This document shows, in pieces, positions 48,546-57,839 of a stretch of DNA of 64,000 nt. The notes below the pieces were generated by a model that saw only the letters and a program-made list of their open reading frames with translations, searched no databases and had not been told where the DNA came from. Position 1 is the first letter of the stretch. Each line of letters opens with the position of its first letter. The translations under genes were made by a program, and so were the position numbers. Source of the DNA: Polynucleobacter sp. 80A-SIGWE (GTDB lineage Bacteria; Pseudomonadota; Gammaproteobacteria; Burkholderiales; Burkholderiaceae); the NCBI RefSeq assembly GCF_018882295.1, contig NZ_JACVOR010000002.1, forward strand, positions 744,001-808,000, written 5' to 3'.

Positions 48546-48913
48546 CGCTTAGCAAGCTCCTGGCGATCTTTGGATAACTCAGTAATGGTTGCCTCAAATA
48601 ATTTAGGCATGGTCTTCAGTGAGCGCAAGACTACCAGCGCCAGAATAATTCCGACGGATAAGAATCCACCAGTGAGCAGACTTAATGCAAAGATGCGATC
48701 AGCCTCCCAGCTAAAAATAACAATGAGCAAGGCCAGCATCACTAAACCAAAAAATAAGAAAAATAAGGTAAAGATGATCATGACCAGCAGACTCAGAAAC
48801 TTTGCGCGTGCAATCTGAACATCTGTAGAAATCAACTCTAGACGAGTCTGGGCAATTGATGCCCCCGTTGAGACGAGATTCTTAAGGGAAGATAAAAGAT
48901 TTTCCTGTGACAT
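48542..48913 (-). CDS. YqjE-like membrane protein (phage-holin superfamily III type)
   Basis: 123 aa with two membrane spans (LLVMIIFTLFFLFFGLVMLALLIVIF and LTGGFLSVGIILALVVLRSL) flanked by amphipathic ends. Matches the YqjE/holin-3 type by topology and by its place between yqjD- and yqjK-like genes. In E. coli these proteins accumulate in stationary phase; their function is unclear. Confidence 0.75.
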   Translation of the reverse strand: MSQENLLSSLKNLVSTGASIAQTRLELISTDVQIARAKFLSLLVMIIFTLFFLFFGLVMLALLIVIFSWEADRIFALSLLTGGFLSVGIILALVVLRSLKTMPKLFEATITELSKDRQELAKR

Positions 48914-48919
48914 GGATAC

Positions 48920-49255
48920 CTAGCGACGACGAATAAAAAGGCCAATCAAAAGACCAAGACCAGCAGCAACGCCGACGGCCTCCCAGGGATTGCGATGAAC
49001 AAATTCATCGGCACCTTCAGCAACTACTTTGGCCTTTTCAGTCAAAGTACCTTCTACAGAAGAAAGGCTTTCTTTAGCGTTATTGAGCGTATCTAAAGCC
49101 TTTGAACGAATAGCACTCAGAGGTCCATCCTCATGGCTTGCTGTTGCTTTAATAAGATCTTCAGCATCCGCCATAAGCGCCTTGAAGTCGCCAATTAAAT
49201 TCTCAGAGTTAATCTGAGCTTCTTCATGGTGGATAGTTGATTTTTTAGCAGTCAT
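48920..49255 (-). CDS. YqjD/ElaB-type DUF883 protein
   Basis: 111 aa. Long amphipathic helix (residues 15-80) followed by a C-terminal glycine-rich span (AVGVAAGLGLLIGLFI) ending RRR, the DUF883 layout. E. coli YqjD is an inner-membrane protein that binds ribosomes in stationary phase. The ATG at 49255 is chosen because AGGAG lies 5 bases upstream; the GTG 6 bases earlier overlaps that site. Confidence 0.85.
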   Translation of the reverse strand: MTAKKSTIHHEEAQINSENLIGDFKALMADAEDLIKATASHEDGPLSAIRSKALDTLNNAKESLSSVEGTLTEKAKVVAEGADEFVHRNPWEAVGVAAGLGLLIGLFIRRR

Positions 49256-49321
49256 TACCACTCCTAGTTGATAGCACTTAAAGGAATTAATAGATCCATT
49301 CTAAGCAATTCCACTCAGTAA

Positions 49322-49762
49322 TTACAGTATTAGAACTGTCATACCGGCATTACCTTCTTTGAAGTGCTTAAGATAGGCTTTAAGGCCCGGCCTTCTTCGC
49401 AAAAGCGCATGATAAGCCTCGCTACCAAAGGCGGCTTGTTCCCCAAAATGGTATTCATCCACCCGATCTGAAAAATAGTTATTTTCAAGGGCGTCATGTA
49501 CTGCCCGCCTAATTCTTCCACCCTCACCGCTTGCTCCATACCCATGGATCAGGATCATTGCTTTAATACCGACTTCTGATGCGCGGCGTAAGGCAACGGT
49601 TAAGCGGTCCAATGCCTCTTCAGCACTTGGACTATCGAACTTTAAATTCATGACCATCGTATCGCTATGCGGAATTGGAAGCTCCTCACTGCCGCATTGA
49701 CGACATTCCCCAAGCATCCCCCTGGGGTTGCCACATTCTGGACATTCAAATGAATGGGTCAT
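49322..49762 (-). CDS. Zinc-ribbon plus Smr-like domain protein
   Basis: 146 aa from the ATG at 49762 (AGAGG upstream). The N-terminus holds a zinc ribbon, CPECG and CRQCG (four cysteines). The rest fits a small MutS-related (Smr) domain: conserved strand LIHGYGASGEGGRIRRAV, corresponding to the HGxGxGxLR signature of Smr nucleases, and the preceding DLH-like position NLKFDSP. Smr domains cleave or bind RNA/DNA; the actual role here is unknown. Head of its own unit, behind the yqjDEK-like run. Confidence 0.72.
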   Translation of the reverse strand: MTHSFECPECGNPRGMLGECRQCGSEELPIPHSDTMVMNLKFDSPSAEEALDRLTVALRRASEVGIKAMILIHGYGASGEGGRIRRAVHDALENNYFSDRVDEYHFGEQAAFGSEAYHALLRRRPGLKAYLKHFKEGNAGMTVLIL

Positions 49763-49805
49763 CACACACCTCTATTAATGACTGGGAAAACCCATTCACA
49801 CAGCA

Positions 49806-50102
49806 TTAAGAGCAGTACTTTGCTTCCAGTGCTGATGCTGAATTGACTTGATCGTCAACCATACGGTTTAAGGTCATCTGCGCTGCATCTTTATTTTCCT
49901 GAACCTTGAGATTCAAATTAATTAGACCGGCCACATCCTTACGAATCGATGTATTGCCATAACGCAAACTTTTTAATGTTGAAACCGCTTCAGCTGAGAT
50001 CTTGCATTGCTGGCTAACTAATTCAGAAGAATCAGATGAGGTATTTGCGTATGCAAAGGCAGCTACGGAGATTGAGGCAACAGCTAATAGAGTTTTTTTC
50101 AT
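49806..50102 (-). CDS. Small exported protein of unknown function
   Basis: 98 aa with a clean signal peptide (MKKTLLAVASISVAAFAYA). The mature part (about 79 aa) is helical and has two cysteines, one in VSQQCKISAE and one at the end (AKYCS), which could form a disulfide in the periplasm. No family recognised. It starts 1 base after the stop of the HTH/zinc gene upstream, so the two may be transcribed together. Confidence 0.72.
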   Translation of the reverse strand: MKKTLLAVASISVAAFAYANTSSDSSELVSQQCKISAEAVSTLKSLRYGNTSIRKDVAGLINLNLKVQENKDAAQMTLNRMVDDQVNSASALEAKYCS

Positions 50103-50103
50103 C

Positions 50104-50283
50104 TTATTTCCTTAATTTGTGACCACACGTTGGACAACAACCTGAATCTTTTGCTTTTGTTTTTCTTAAGGCGGCGTAGACGCTAGATTCTGAAATTTCC
50201 ATCTTCCTAGCGGCTTGAGCTGCGGTCATTCCCTTCCCTATCCAATCTAAAGCTTGATGTGTTTTTGGTATCGCTCTTCTCAT
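50104..50283 (-). CDS. Small HTH plus zinc-knuckle protein, 59 aa
   Basis: A 59-residue frame. Residues 8-42 form a probable helix-turn-helix of the resolvase/homeodomain-like type (HQALDWIGKGMTAAQAARKM, then SESSVYAALRK). The tail contains CCPTCGHK, a possible zinc-binding knuckle. A near-perfect AGGAGG lies 5 bases before the ATG, strong support that it is translated. Lies downstream of the tRNA-Ser 3' end and just before a small exported protein. Likely a DNA-binding regulator; target unknown. Confidence 0.75.
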   Translation of the reverse strand: MRRAIPKTHQALDWIGKGMTAAQAARKMEISESSVYAALRKTKAKDSGCCPTCGHKLRK

Positions 50284-50301
50284 TTACCCTCCTTTGCCAT
50301 T

Positions 50302-50331
50302 ACTATACTACAGAAGTTGTGAAGTTGTGAA
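50302..50331 (-). promoter_or_regulatory. Promoter with tandem repeats upstream of the HTH/zinc gene
   Basis: Minus-strand TTCACA (26-31 of this block, 50326-50331), 18 bases, TATAGT (50302-50307). The -35 falls in a tandem 8-base repeat, GAAGTTGT at 50313-50320 and 50321-50328 on the plus strand, which could be an operator for the HTH protein itself. Confidence 0.45.
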
Positions 50332-50514
50332 CTTTAGTAATAAATATTTATGCGCACAAAGAAAAAAGGGGTCAAATGGTTGAAGCCGGTGGGATTTGGC
50401 GGATGTGTCGCCAAGGAGTTGTAGGCGTAGCCTTGAAATGGGCAATAAAAAAGCCCCGGTTAAGGGGCTTAGTTATTTGTCGTAGCGGCTCAAGCAGTTA
50501 AATCACAAGGATTT
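50332..50514. other. Gap between HTH/zinc gene and tRNA-Ser
   Basis: No gene found. It holds a hairpin TTGGCG-N7-CGCCAA (50396-50414), a weaker CAAGG/CCTTG pair (50412-50435), a short copy of the tRNA-Ser 3' boundary (50392-50403) and the tRNA-Ser terminator. Confidence 0.5.
50443..50470 (-). terminator. Terminator of tRNA-Ser
   Basis: On the minus strand: AAGCCCC, 6-base loop, GGGGCTT, then TTTTATT. Stem arms lie at 50451-50457 and 50464-50470. It is 45 bases downstream of the tRNA 3' end. Confidence 0.85.
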
Positions 50515-50609
50515 TGGCGGAGACGAGAGGATTCGAACCTCCGATCAGAGTTTTAGCCCCGATGCTCCCTTAGCAGGGGAGTGCCTTCGACCAGCTCGGC
50601 CACGTCTCC
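50515..50609 (-). tRNA. tRNA-Ser (anticodon GCU)
   Basis: Class II tRNA with long variable arm. Acceptor GGAGACG / CGTCTCC, anticodon stem CTCCC/GGGAG with loop CTGCTAA giving GCU, T-loop GGTTCGAATCC, encoded CCA at 50515-50517. Decodes AGC/AGU. Confidence 0.96.
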
Positions 50610-50641
50610 CTGCTTGATGCCTTTACAACGACCCACAGTTT

Positions 50642-50694
50642 AACGGATTCCGTTGACTGCGGGTTTTTACTGCGGTTTTAAAGCGTTTACTGCG
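50642..50694. repeat. Short repeats between tRNA-Ser and lysC
   Basis: Perfect inverted repeat AACGGA-T-TCCGTT (50642-50654). Three ACTGCG copies start at 50656, 50669 and 50689, two of them as exact TTTACTGCG repeats 20 bases apart (50666-50674, 50686-50694). The region would include the tRNA-Ser promoter or the lysC 3' end. Confidence 0.4.
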
Positions 50695-50699
50695 TATTT

Positions 50700-51950
50700 T
50701 TACTTCTGATCGAGCTCAAAAGCCTTATGGAGAGCACGAACAGCCAACTCCATGTATTTCTCATCGATCACAACAGAAATCTTAATTTCGCTAGTAGAGA
50801 TCATCAAAATATTAATGCCCTCTTCCGATAATGTACGGAACATTTTGCTAGCAACGCCAACGTGGGAACGCATACCAACGCCAACCACGGACACTTTAGA
50901 AACCTTTGGATCACCAGTGATTTCTTTAGCTTCGATATGGGCTTGAACATTGTTCTTGAGCAAGTCCAGGGCCTTTTGATAATCGGCGCGTGGAACTGTA
51001 AAAGTGAAGTCTGTCTTACCTTCAAATGATTGGTTCTGAATGATGATGTCCACATCAATATTGGCATCCGCAATTGGACCCAAAATTTGATAGGCGATAC
51101 CTGGGCGATCAGGAACTCCAAGAACGGTAATTTTTGCTTCATCACGCGCAAAGGCGATGCCGGAAATAACTGCGGCTTCCATAGTGCTGTCCTCTTCAAA
51201 TGTAATCAAGGTGCCCGACTTCATCTCTTGATCAAGGGGCATCAACGGATCTGTCAGTGATGACAGAACACGGGTTTTAACTTTGTACTTACCTGCAAAC
51301 TCAACTGAACGAATCTGCAATACCTTTGAACCCAGACTTGCCATTTCTAGCATTTCTTCAAAAGTAATTTTGTCCAGGCGACGTGCATCTTCGCAAACGC
51401 GTGGGTCAGTCGTATAGACACCGTCTACGTCGGTATAGATCAAGCACTCATCTGCCTTAAGTGCTGCAGCCATTGCAACAGCTGATGTATCTGAACCGCC
51501 GCGACCTAAAGTGGTGATGTTGCCGTTAGGGTCTACGCCTTGGAAACCAGTTACCACTACTGCACGACCCGCATTGAGATCGGCAAGAATTTTCTTGTCG
51601 TCAATGCTCTTGATGCGCGCTTTAGTAAATGAAGAATCGGTGTGGACTGTTACCTGCCAACCAGCATAACTGACTGCATCAACACCTTCACGTAGCAATG
51701 CCAAGGCTAATAAGCCAGAGCTCACTTGCTCGCCTGTTGAGGCGATTTGATCGAGTTCGCGTGGGTTTGCATTGGGATTGATATCTTTTGCCAAACCAAG
51801 CAAACGATTGGTTTCGCCAGACATAGCTGAAGGCACCACAACTACCTGGTGACCTGCACGCATCCACTTGGCAACGCGTTTAGCGACATTCTGAATGCGC
51901 TCAACCGAGCCCATTGAGGTGCCACCATACTTATGAACGATAAGAGCCAT
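50700..51950 (-). CDS. lysC: Aspartate kinase
   Basis: First step of the aspartate family (lysine, threonine, methionine, diaminopimelate). 416 aa, mono-functional class with two C-terminal ACT domains (about 265-416; VLGVPDRPGIAYQIL and VGVGMRSHVGVASKMF) that bind feedback inhibitors. Kinase motifs: IVHKYGGTSMG at the start and TTLGRGGSDTSAVA. Length and layout are typical for Burkholderiales. It lies downstream of tilS on the same strand. Confidence 0.95.
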   Translation of the reverse strand: MALIVHKYGGTSMGSVERIQNVAKRVAKWMRAGHQVVVVPSAMSGETNRLLGLAKDINPNANPRELDQIASTGEQVSSGLLALALLREGVDAVSYAGWQVTVHTDSSFTKARIKSIDDKKILADLNAGRAVVVTGFQGVDPNGNITTLGRGGSDTSAVAMAAALKADECLIYTDVDGVYTTDPRVCEDARRLDKITFEEMLEMASLGSKVLQIRSVEFAGKYKVKTRVLSSLTDPLMPLDQEMKSGTLITFEEDSTMEAAVISGIAFARDEAKITVLGVPDRPGIAYQILGPIADANIDVDIIIQNQSFEGKTDFTFTVPRADYQKALDLLKNNVQAHIEAKEITGDPKVSKVSVVGVGMRSHVGVASKMFRTLSEEGINILMISTSEIKISVVIDEKYMELAVRALHKAFELDQK

Positions 51951-52029
51951 AAAAACCGTCGTATTGTCTATTTACAGGGAATGTAATTCCCTAGGGTCTA
52001 AAAGGGGCTTATTTTACAGGGTTTTATGG

Positions 52030-53355
52030 CTACTCAAGCCATGCAGGCAGGACTCGCCTACCAGTAGACGCTAAATGCGGGTAGCTCACGCCCACCCCTG
52101 CTACAGCCACAAGCTGCTCGTTGATATAGAGCAGTGGCGCCTGCCGCTCCCAAGGCGGCGTATCAGACTCCTGGAAAAGGTTCTTGAGCGTCTTGCGCGG
52201 GGTATTGGGCTTGATTTGAATTTTTTCCGCCCCCTGACGCGGTCTTTCCTCAACACGACCTTCTGCCTGGGCTTGATTAACCCAATCCGCGGGCAGTCCA
52301 AGTAACTTACCTCTTGTGGGCACATCCTGAAACACCCATTGCCCGACTTTGGGCTTGGCCACTTGCAAGGTGTTACGCCACAAATAAATACTCACCTCAT
52401 CATGCTGCCACTCTAAGCTTGAATCGGATTTGACAGCGTTTAGATCCCTCCACCAAGATTCAAGTCGTTCTTGAGAAGGCATAGCTAGATTATTTAACTT
52501 GAGCCAATAGCGCAGCAAATTATTGGCAGCAGGCCTATCAGCATTTGCGAATGCCAGAAGCGGTTTTAGTTTCAGGTTCTTATCTTCAAGAATCCCTTTT
52601 CCATCCCGCTTAGCTAAACGATCTAACAGGACTTGGGATTGAGCTAACAAGTCTGCGCTGCGAGCCAAATTGGCAATTGCACCAGGCTGAATTTTTTCCA
52701 ACCTCGGAATAATTTCTTTGCGAACAGCGTTACGACGATAGCGCGTATTTTGATTGCTGGGGTCTTCTACCCATTTCAGTTTATGTTCTTTGGCGTAGGC
52801 CTCTAACTCAGCCTTACTTTGATTTAAGAGCGGGCGCCAAAGAGTAATAGAGTTGGCATCTTTTGTGCTTGGATCTTTTGTATTAACGCGATTGAGTGGC
52901 ATACCAGAGAGGCCCGCCACCCCAGATCCACGTAAGAGTTGCAAGAGCACGGTTTCCGCCTGATCATTTTGGTGATGGGCCAGCATTAGATCTTCAATGC
53001 CATGCTCAATGCATAAGTCAGTTAAAGCGTCGTAGCGCTCTGCCCTTGCTCTGGCTTCGATATTGCCCTGGGATTGATCTGCGAAATGCAATAGACGGAA
53101 GTCAAAATGCACTTGATACTTTTTAGCCAGCTTCTCGCAGAACTCCAGCCATTGATCTGCAGGCTTTTGTAAACCGTGATGAATATGAAAAACCCAAACT
53201 TCGGTTGACTCTTGAGTTGAATTTTTTTGAATCGCTTTACAAACGGTATCGAGCAACACAACCGAATCAAGCCCACCACTTAAGGCGAGCCCAATACGTT
53301 TGGCTGCTTTGGTTTTTGCCTTAAGGCTTGGTTTCGATTTCCTTGAACTTGCCAT
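52030..53355 (-). CDS. tilS: tRNA(Ile)-lysidine synthetase TilS
   Basis: Modifies C34 of tRNA-Ile(CAU) to lysidine, an essential decoding step. 441 aa. PP-loop ATPase motif SGGLDS (26-31), [21 protein letters not shown], and the C-terminal TilS domains. The N-terminal 20 residues are Lys/Ser-rich. The start overlaps the end of accA by 35 bases, so translation is probably coupled. Confidence 0.95.
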   Translation of the reverse strand: MASSRKSKPSLKAKTKAAKRIGLALSGGLDSVVLLDTVCKAIQKNSTQESTEVWVFHIHHGLQKPADQWLEFCEKLAKKYQVHFDFRLLHFADQSQGNIEARARAERYDALTDLCIEHGIEDLMLAHHQNDQAETVLLQLLRGSGVAGLSGMPLNRVNTKDPSTKDANSITLWRPLLNQSKAELEAYAKEHKLKWVEDPSNQNTRYRRNAVRKEIIPRLEKIQPGAIANLARSADLLAQSQVLLDRLAKRDGKGILEDKNLKLKPLLAFANADRPAANNLLRYWLKLNNLAMPSQERLESWWRDLNAVKSDSSLEWQHDEVSIYLWRNTLQVAKPKVGQWVFQDVPTRGKLLGLPADWVNQAQAEGRVEERPRQGAEKIQIKPNTPRKTLKNLFQESDTPPWERQAPLLYINEQLVAVAGVGVSYPHLASTGRRVLPAWLE

Positions 53356-54292
53356 AGCTCATCAAGCGTTCATGACGACGCTCAAGAAGCGCATCGACTT
53401 TCATGCCATCGAAAGTCTTGAGTGACTCAGTTAAGGCTTTGCGCATACTGCTCATCATTGCGTCGTAATCACGATGCGCACCACCAGTTGGCTCAGCTAC
53501 GATCTTGTCGATCAAGCCAATTGCTTTTAAACGTTGCGCAGTCAAACCCAGTTGCTCTGCAGCTTCTGGTGCTTTATCAGCAGTCTTCCAAAGAATAGAT
53601 GCGCAGCCTTCAGGTGAAATCACAGAGTAGGTTGAGTTTTGCAACATCAACACCACGTCGCCCATAGCAATAGCTAGTGCGCCACCAGAACCACCCTCAC
53701 CAATAATGGTGGCGATGATTGGAACTTCTAGTTCAGCCTGAACATAGAGATTGTGGCCAATCGCTTCTGACTGGTTACGCTCTTCAGCATCGATGCCTGG
53801 GAATGCGCCTGGTGTATCCACAAAAGTGAACACAGGTAACTTAAATTTTTCTGCCAAGCGCATAACACGCTTTGCTTTACGGTAACCCTCTGGACGACTC
53901 ATACCAAAGTTTCTTAAAGCACGTTCTTTAGTATCGCGACCCTTTTGGTGACCAATAACAACGCAAGGTTGATTCTCAAAACGGGCTAAGCCAGTAATGA
54001 TGGATTGATCATCTGCAAAATTACGGTCGCCATGAAGCTCATGAAAATCTGTGAACAATGCGCTGACATAATCCAGTGTGTAAGGACGCTGTGGATGACG
54101 CGCTACTTGTGAAACCTGCCAAGGGCTTAGGTTCGAATAAATATCTTTAGTCAGCTGCTGACTTTTTTCGGTAAGCGTTTTGATCTCATCAGAAATATCT
54201 ACTGATGATTCATCTTGCACAAATTGCAGCTCTTCAATCTTTGACTCTAGTTCAGCGATTGACTGCTCAAAATCCAGGAAAGTCGTTTTCAT
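53321..54292 (-). CDS. accA: Acetyl-CoA carboxylase carboxyltransferase subunit alpha
   Basis: Transfers CO2 from carboxybiotin to acetyl-CoA, the committed step of fatty-acid synthesis, together with AccD. 323 aa. N-terminal coiled segment, then the crotonase-like core with [25 protein letters not shown] and [11 protein letters not shown]. Second gene of a leftward run (glycosylase, accA, tilS). Confidence 0.96.
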   Translation of the reverse strand: MKTTFLDFEQSIAELESKIEELQFVQDESSVDISDEIKTLTEKSQQLTKDIYSNLSPWQVSQVARHPQRPYTLDYVSALFTDFHELHGDRNFADDQSIITGLARFENQPCVVIGHQKGRDTKERALRNFGMSRPEGYRKAKRVMRLAEKFKLPVFTFVDTPGAFPGIDAEERNQSEAIGHNLYVQAELEVPIIATIIGEGGSGGALAIAMGDVVLMLQNSTYSVISPEGCASILWKTADKAPEAAEQLGLTAQRLKAIGLIDKIVAEPTGGAHRDYDAMMSSMRKALTESLKTFDGMKVDALLERRHERLMSYGKFKEIETKP

Positions 54293-54301
54293 AGCTTGAT
54301 T

Positions 54302-54958
54302 TTAATATTCAACGGGGACGGGGTCGAGACTTCTCCACATATACCAGGTGGCTACAGTGCGCCAAGGGGCCCAATTTGCAGCCACTTCACGGGCTTCATG
54401 CCTACTGACAGGCTCTCCGCTGAAGTAATTGAGGGAAATAGCCTTAATTAGGCCTGCATCGTCCAAAGGGAGAATATTGGGCCTCACCATATTAAAAATG
54501 AGGAACATTTCGGCTGTCCAGCGCCCAATTCCCCGAATATCACACAATTCTTTAATGATGACCTCATCTTCCATGCCTTTCCACTGATTGGCATGTAAAC
54601 GGCCAGAATCGAAATGTTCAGCTAGGTCGCGAATGTATTCCACCTTACGACCCGATAAGCCAGCTGCACGCAATTCTTCAATACTTAAGGCAAGGATATT
54701 TTTAGGGGTAACTTTATTTTTAGACGCCAATAAAACTCGGTTCCAGACAGACTGGGCTGCAGCAACCGAAATTTGTTGACCAACAATTGCCCTTGCCAGG
54801 GTTGTGAATACATCGCCACGCGTTCTCAAAAAAACCGAGTCATATTTAGGAATCAATTTTTTCAGAATACGGTCATGCTTCATTAACTCAGCACAAGCTT
54901 GCTCCCAATAATCGGGGGCAGCTTCTTCGATGATGACTTGTTCTACAGCTTTACTCAA
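54302..54958 (-). CDS. DNA-3-methyladenine glycosylase II family (AlkA-type HhH-GPD)
   Basis: Base-excision-repair glycosylase removing alkylated bases. 218 aa, lacking the extra N-terminal domain of E. coli AlkA. HhH-GPD motif DIRGIGRWTAEMF (140-152) followed by LPLDDAGL with catalytic Asp167 as in AlkA Asp238. IVGQQISVAAAQSVW is also typical. It lies 9 bases upstream of accA. Called from motifs; exact substrate range unknown. Confidence 0.9.
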   Translation of the reverse strand: MSKAVEQVIIEEAAPDYWEQACAELMKHDRILKKLIPKYDSVFLRTRGDVFTTLARAIVGQQISVAAAQSVWNRVLLASKNKVTPKNILALSIEELRAAGLSGRKVEYIRDLAEHFDSGRLHANQWKGMEDEVIIKELCDIRGIGRWTAEMFLIFNMVRPNILPLDDAGLIKAISLNYFSGEPVSRHEAREVAANWAPWRTVATWYMWRSLDPVPVEY

Positions 54959-54986
54959 AATAAATAATCTTCAATTAACTCTTTAA

Positions 54987-56408
54987 TTAACTTCTGCGCC
55001 ATTCAGTCAGGCCGCCAGGCTTATCTTCCAATACTACGCCCTGCTCTAATAATGTTTTACGAATTAAATCTGCTTTAGCAAAATCTTTGGCTTGCTTTGC
55101 AGCAACTCGTGCTGCAATCTGCTCTTCAATTGCAGTGACAGACAAACCCGTATCGCTGCCTCGAGATCCCTCTTGCAAAAATACGGTTGGGTCACGCTGC
55201 AAGAAATTAAGTGTTCCAGCAAGCCCTTTGAGAGTATTTGCTAATTGCGCCTTCTCATCACCGTGCGCACGATTAACCTCGCTCGCTAAATCAAAGAGTG
55301 CCGCAATAGCCTCAGGCGTATTGAAATCATCGTTCATGGCATCAGCAAAGCGCTTCGCCCATGGTGAATGAAGGTCTACAGGCTTATTACTCAATGGAAC
55401 ATGGGCTAAGGCTGTATACAGACGAACCAAGCCGGAGCGGGCTTCCTCGAGTTGCGCATCACTATAGTTAATGGGGCTGCGATAGTGTGCGCGCAACATA
55501 AAGAAACGCAGAACCTCAGGATCAAAATTTTTCAGCACATCACGGATTAAGAAAAAATTACCCAATGACTTGGACATCTTTTCTTCATTAACCCGAATAT
55601 GTCCGTTATGCATCCAATAATTTACAAACGGTTGATCACTGGCTTTGTGATCTTGGCCATATAGAGCCCCTTCGCTCTGGGCAATCTCATTCTCGTGATG
55701 CGGAAATTGCAAATCAGCGCCACCGCCATGAATATCAAAATGCTCGCCTAGCAAATCACATGACATAGCAGAGCATTCGATATGCCATCCAGGGCGGCCT
55801 TCACCCCAAGGGGATTTCCAACGCGTATCGGCAGGCTCATCTGCTTTTGCACTTTTCCACAAAACAAAATCTAGTGGATCACGTTTGCCACCGCCAATGG
55901 CGACACGCTCACCTGCATTCAGTTCATCTAAAGATTTACCAGAAAGGCGACCATATTCTGGAAACAAGCGAACAGCGAAATTCACATCACCATCTTCGCC
56001 TTGATAGGCTAATTCTTTTTCAATCAAGCGGCCAATCATTCCCTGCATTTGCGCTATGTAATCAGTTGCGCGGGGCTCATGATCAGGGTGCATTAAACCC
56101 AACTCGTTTGAGTCGGCATGCATAGCATCGATAAAACGCTGCGTCAGAGCGGAAATAGGCTCACCATTCTCAACCGCACGATTGATGATCTTGTCGTCAA
56201 TATCGGTGATATTACGGACGTAAACGACCTCGTAACCACTGGCTCGTAGCCATCGCACCACCATATCAAACACAATCATCACCCGGGCATGGCCAATATG
56301 ACAAAAGTCATAGACCGTCATTCCACAGACATACATCTTCACCTTGCCCGGCTCGATGGGTTTAAAGGCCTGTTTAGAACGACTAAGAGTGTTATAGATT
56401 TGCAGCAT
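54987..56408 (-). CDS. cysS: Cysteinyl-tRNA synthetase
   Basis: Charges tRNA-Cys. 473 aa from the ATG at 56408; a TTG 21 bases upstream is in frame but less likely. Class I motifs: HIGH at 37-40, zinc ligand Cys28 (VCGMTVYD), GWHIECSAM, the HHENEIAQ zinc/binding segment and KMSKS in [11 protein letters not shown]. Divergent from a lipoprotein gene (60-base gap). Confidence 0.96.
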   Translation of the reverse strand: MLQIYNTLSRSKQAFKPIEPGKVKMYVCGMTVYDFCHIGHARVMIVFDMVVRWLRASGYEVVYVRNITDIDDKIINRAVENGEPISALTQRFIDAMHADSNELGLMHPDHEPRATDYIAQMQGMIGRLIEKELAYQGEDGDVNFAVRLFPEYGRLSGKSLDELNAGERVAIGGGKRDPLDFVLWKSAKADEPADTRWKSPWGEGRPGWHIECSAMSCDLLGEHFDIHGGGADLQFPHHENEIAQSEGALYGQDHKASDQPFVNYWMHNGHIRVNEEKMSKSLGNFFLIRDVLKNFDPEVLRFFMLRAHYRSPINYSDAQLEEARSGLVRLYTALAHVPLSNKPVDLHSPWAKRFADAMNDDFNTPEAIAALFDLASEVNRAHGDEKAQLANTLKGLAGTLNFLQRDPTVFLQEGSRGSDTGLSVTAIEEQIAARVAAKQAKDFAKADLIRKTLLEQGVVLEDKPGGLTEWRRS

Positions 56409-56468
56409 AGGGGCTATAAAGGTGGGCAAGTAGCGCCAATTTGTTAGACTGAGCGCTGAGTATATCGA

Positions 56469-57290
56469 ATGAGCCAGTTTTTCACCCCACCCCCTATGCC
56501 AGCTAACCTTTTTTCACTACGTCCAGCCCATTTGGGTGGCTTGAGCACTATTTTTGCTGTTTTACTACTTGTGGGCTGCAGCACCCCTGGGCAACAGCTT
56601 GCGGATGCCGAAATCAAGGCCCTGAATAGTGCCTCTACGAGTGCTCAAGGCACTCAAGCGCCCTATCTTGGCTCTTATGGTCCCAATGACCCTCCAAGAC
56701 TTGCTGGCAATGACGCTGGGTACGATCAATTTAACGCGGAGCTCTCAGACTCTGTGGCGGTTCCATTTCTCTCCTTTTTGATTATTGAACCGGATCCAGT
56801 TACTAAAAACGGCATCCCATCAGATATCGAAAAGCTTGTTAAGGCCAAGAAATATCCTGAAGCAATCGATCAGATTAATAAACAACTCAAGAAAACTCCG
56901 GGCAACGTGCAACTCCGATACGTGAAAGCGCGCATGCAGATTGAAATGCGTCAGTGGGAAGCAGCCAAGAAGACTTTAGTGGAGATAACCCAGCAGTTTC
57001 CAGAGCTACCTGAGCCATATAACAACTTAGCCGCACTTGCCGCAAACCAAGGCAATTGGATTGAAGCGCGAGATTATCTTGAGCTCGCCTTGAAATTGCG
57101 CCCGAGCTATACAGTTGCCTCGGCCAACTTAGGTGAAGTCTATATTCGTCTTGCTGCGCAGGCCTATGACAATGCGGCAAAGGATGCCGTACTCAATCAA
57201 CGCCAATACACCAATCGTGCAAAAGCATTAATGGAAATACTGAAGCCGCCTAAAAAAGTAACTTCACCAGCCGCACCAATCTCAAAATAA
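56469..57290 (+). CDS. TPR-repeat lipoprotein
   Basis: 273 aa with a lipobox LLVGC, lipidated at Cys37, so anchored to a membrane. The C-terminal half has at least three tetratricopeptide-like repeats ([76 protein letters not shown]). Start could also be the ATG at 56496. Likely an envelope assembly or scaffolding protein. It precedes ppiB by 45 bases. Confidence 0.85.
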   Translation: MSQFFTPPPMPANLFSLRPAHLGGLSTIFAVLLLVGCSTPGQQLADAEIKALNSASTSAQGTQAPYLGSYGPNDPPRLAGNDAGYDQFNAELSDSVAVPFLSFLIIEPDPVTKNGIPSDIEKLVKAKKYPEAIDQINKQLKKTPGNVQLRYVKARMQIEMRQWEAAKKTLVEITQQFPELPEPYNNLAALAANQGNWIEARDYLELALKLRPSYTVASANLGEVYIRLAAQAYDNAAKDAVLNQRQYTNRAKALMEILKPPKKVTSPAAPISK

Positions 57291-57335
57291 TTTTTACAGT
57301 TTTTATCTACTAACTCACTAGAAAGTTAATTCATC

Positions 57336-57839
57336 ATGGCTAAAGTTCTACTCAAAACAAATAAGGGTGACATCACCCTCTCATTGGATGCTGTTAAAGC
57401 GCCAAAGACCGTTGCCAATTTTTTACAGTATGTGAAAAGCGGCCACTACGATGGCACCATCTTTCACCGCGTGATCGACAACTTCATGATTCAAGGCGGC
57501 GGCATGACTGCTGGCCTTAAAGAAAAATCTTCTGGCGCCAAAATTGAGAACGAAGCAAACAATGGCCTCAAGAACGAACGCGGCACAGTAGCTATGGCTC
57601 GCACTAGCGATCCACACTCAGCAACAGCCCAATTTTTCATTAACGTAAATGACAATGACTTCTTAAACCACACCGCTCCGAATGCTCAAGGTTGGGGTTA
57701 TGCTGTTTTCGGCAAAGTCACAGACGGCCTTGATGTGGTTGATGCAATTCGCAAAGTGAAAACTGGTAACGCCGGCTTTCACCAAGACGTTCCTGCAGAA
57801 GATGTCGTCATTGAAAAGGCAAGTGTTCTCGAGGAATGA
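57336..57839 (+). CDS. ppiB: Peptidyl-prolyl cis-trans isomerase B (cyclophilin)
   Basis: Cyclophilin-type prolyl isomerase, 167 aa, cytosolic (no signal peptide). Active-site segments: [39 protein letters not shown] and the WGYAVFGKV region. It ends ATGA-overlapping lpxH. Confidence 0.93.
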   Translation: MAKVLLKTNKGDITLSLDAVKAPKTVANFLQYVKSGHYDGTIFHRVIDNFMIQGGGMTAGLKEKSSGAKIENEANNGLKNERGTVAMARTSDPHSATAQFFINVNDNDFLNHTAPNAQGWGYAVFGKVTDGLDVVDAIRKVKTGNAGFHQDVPAEDVVIEKASVLEE

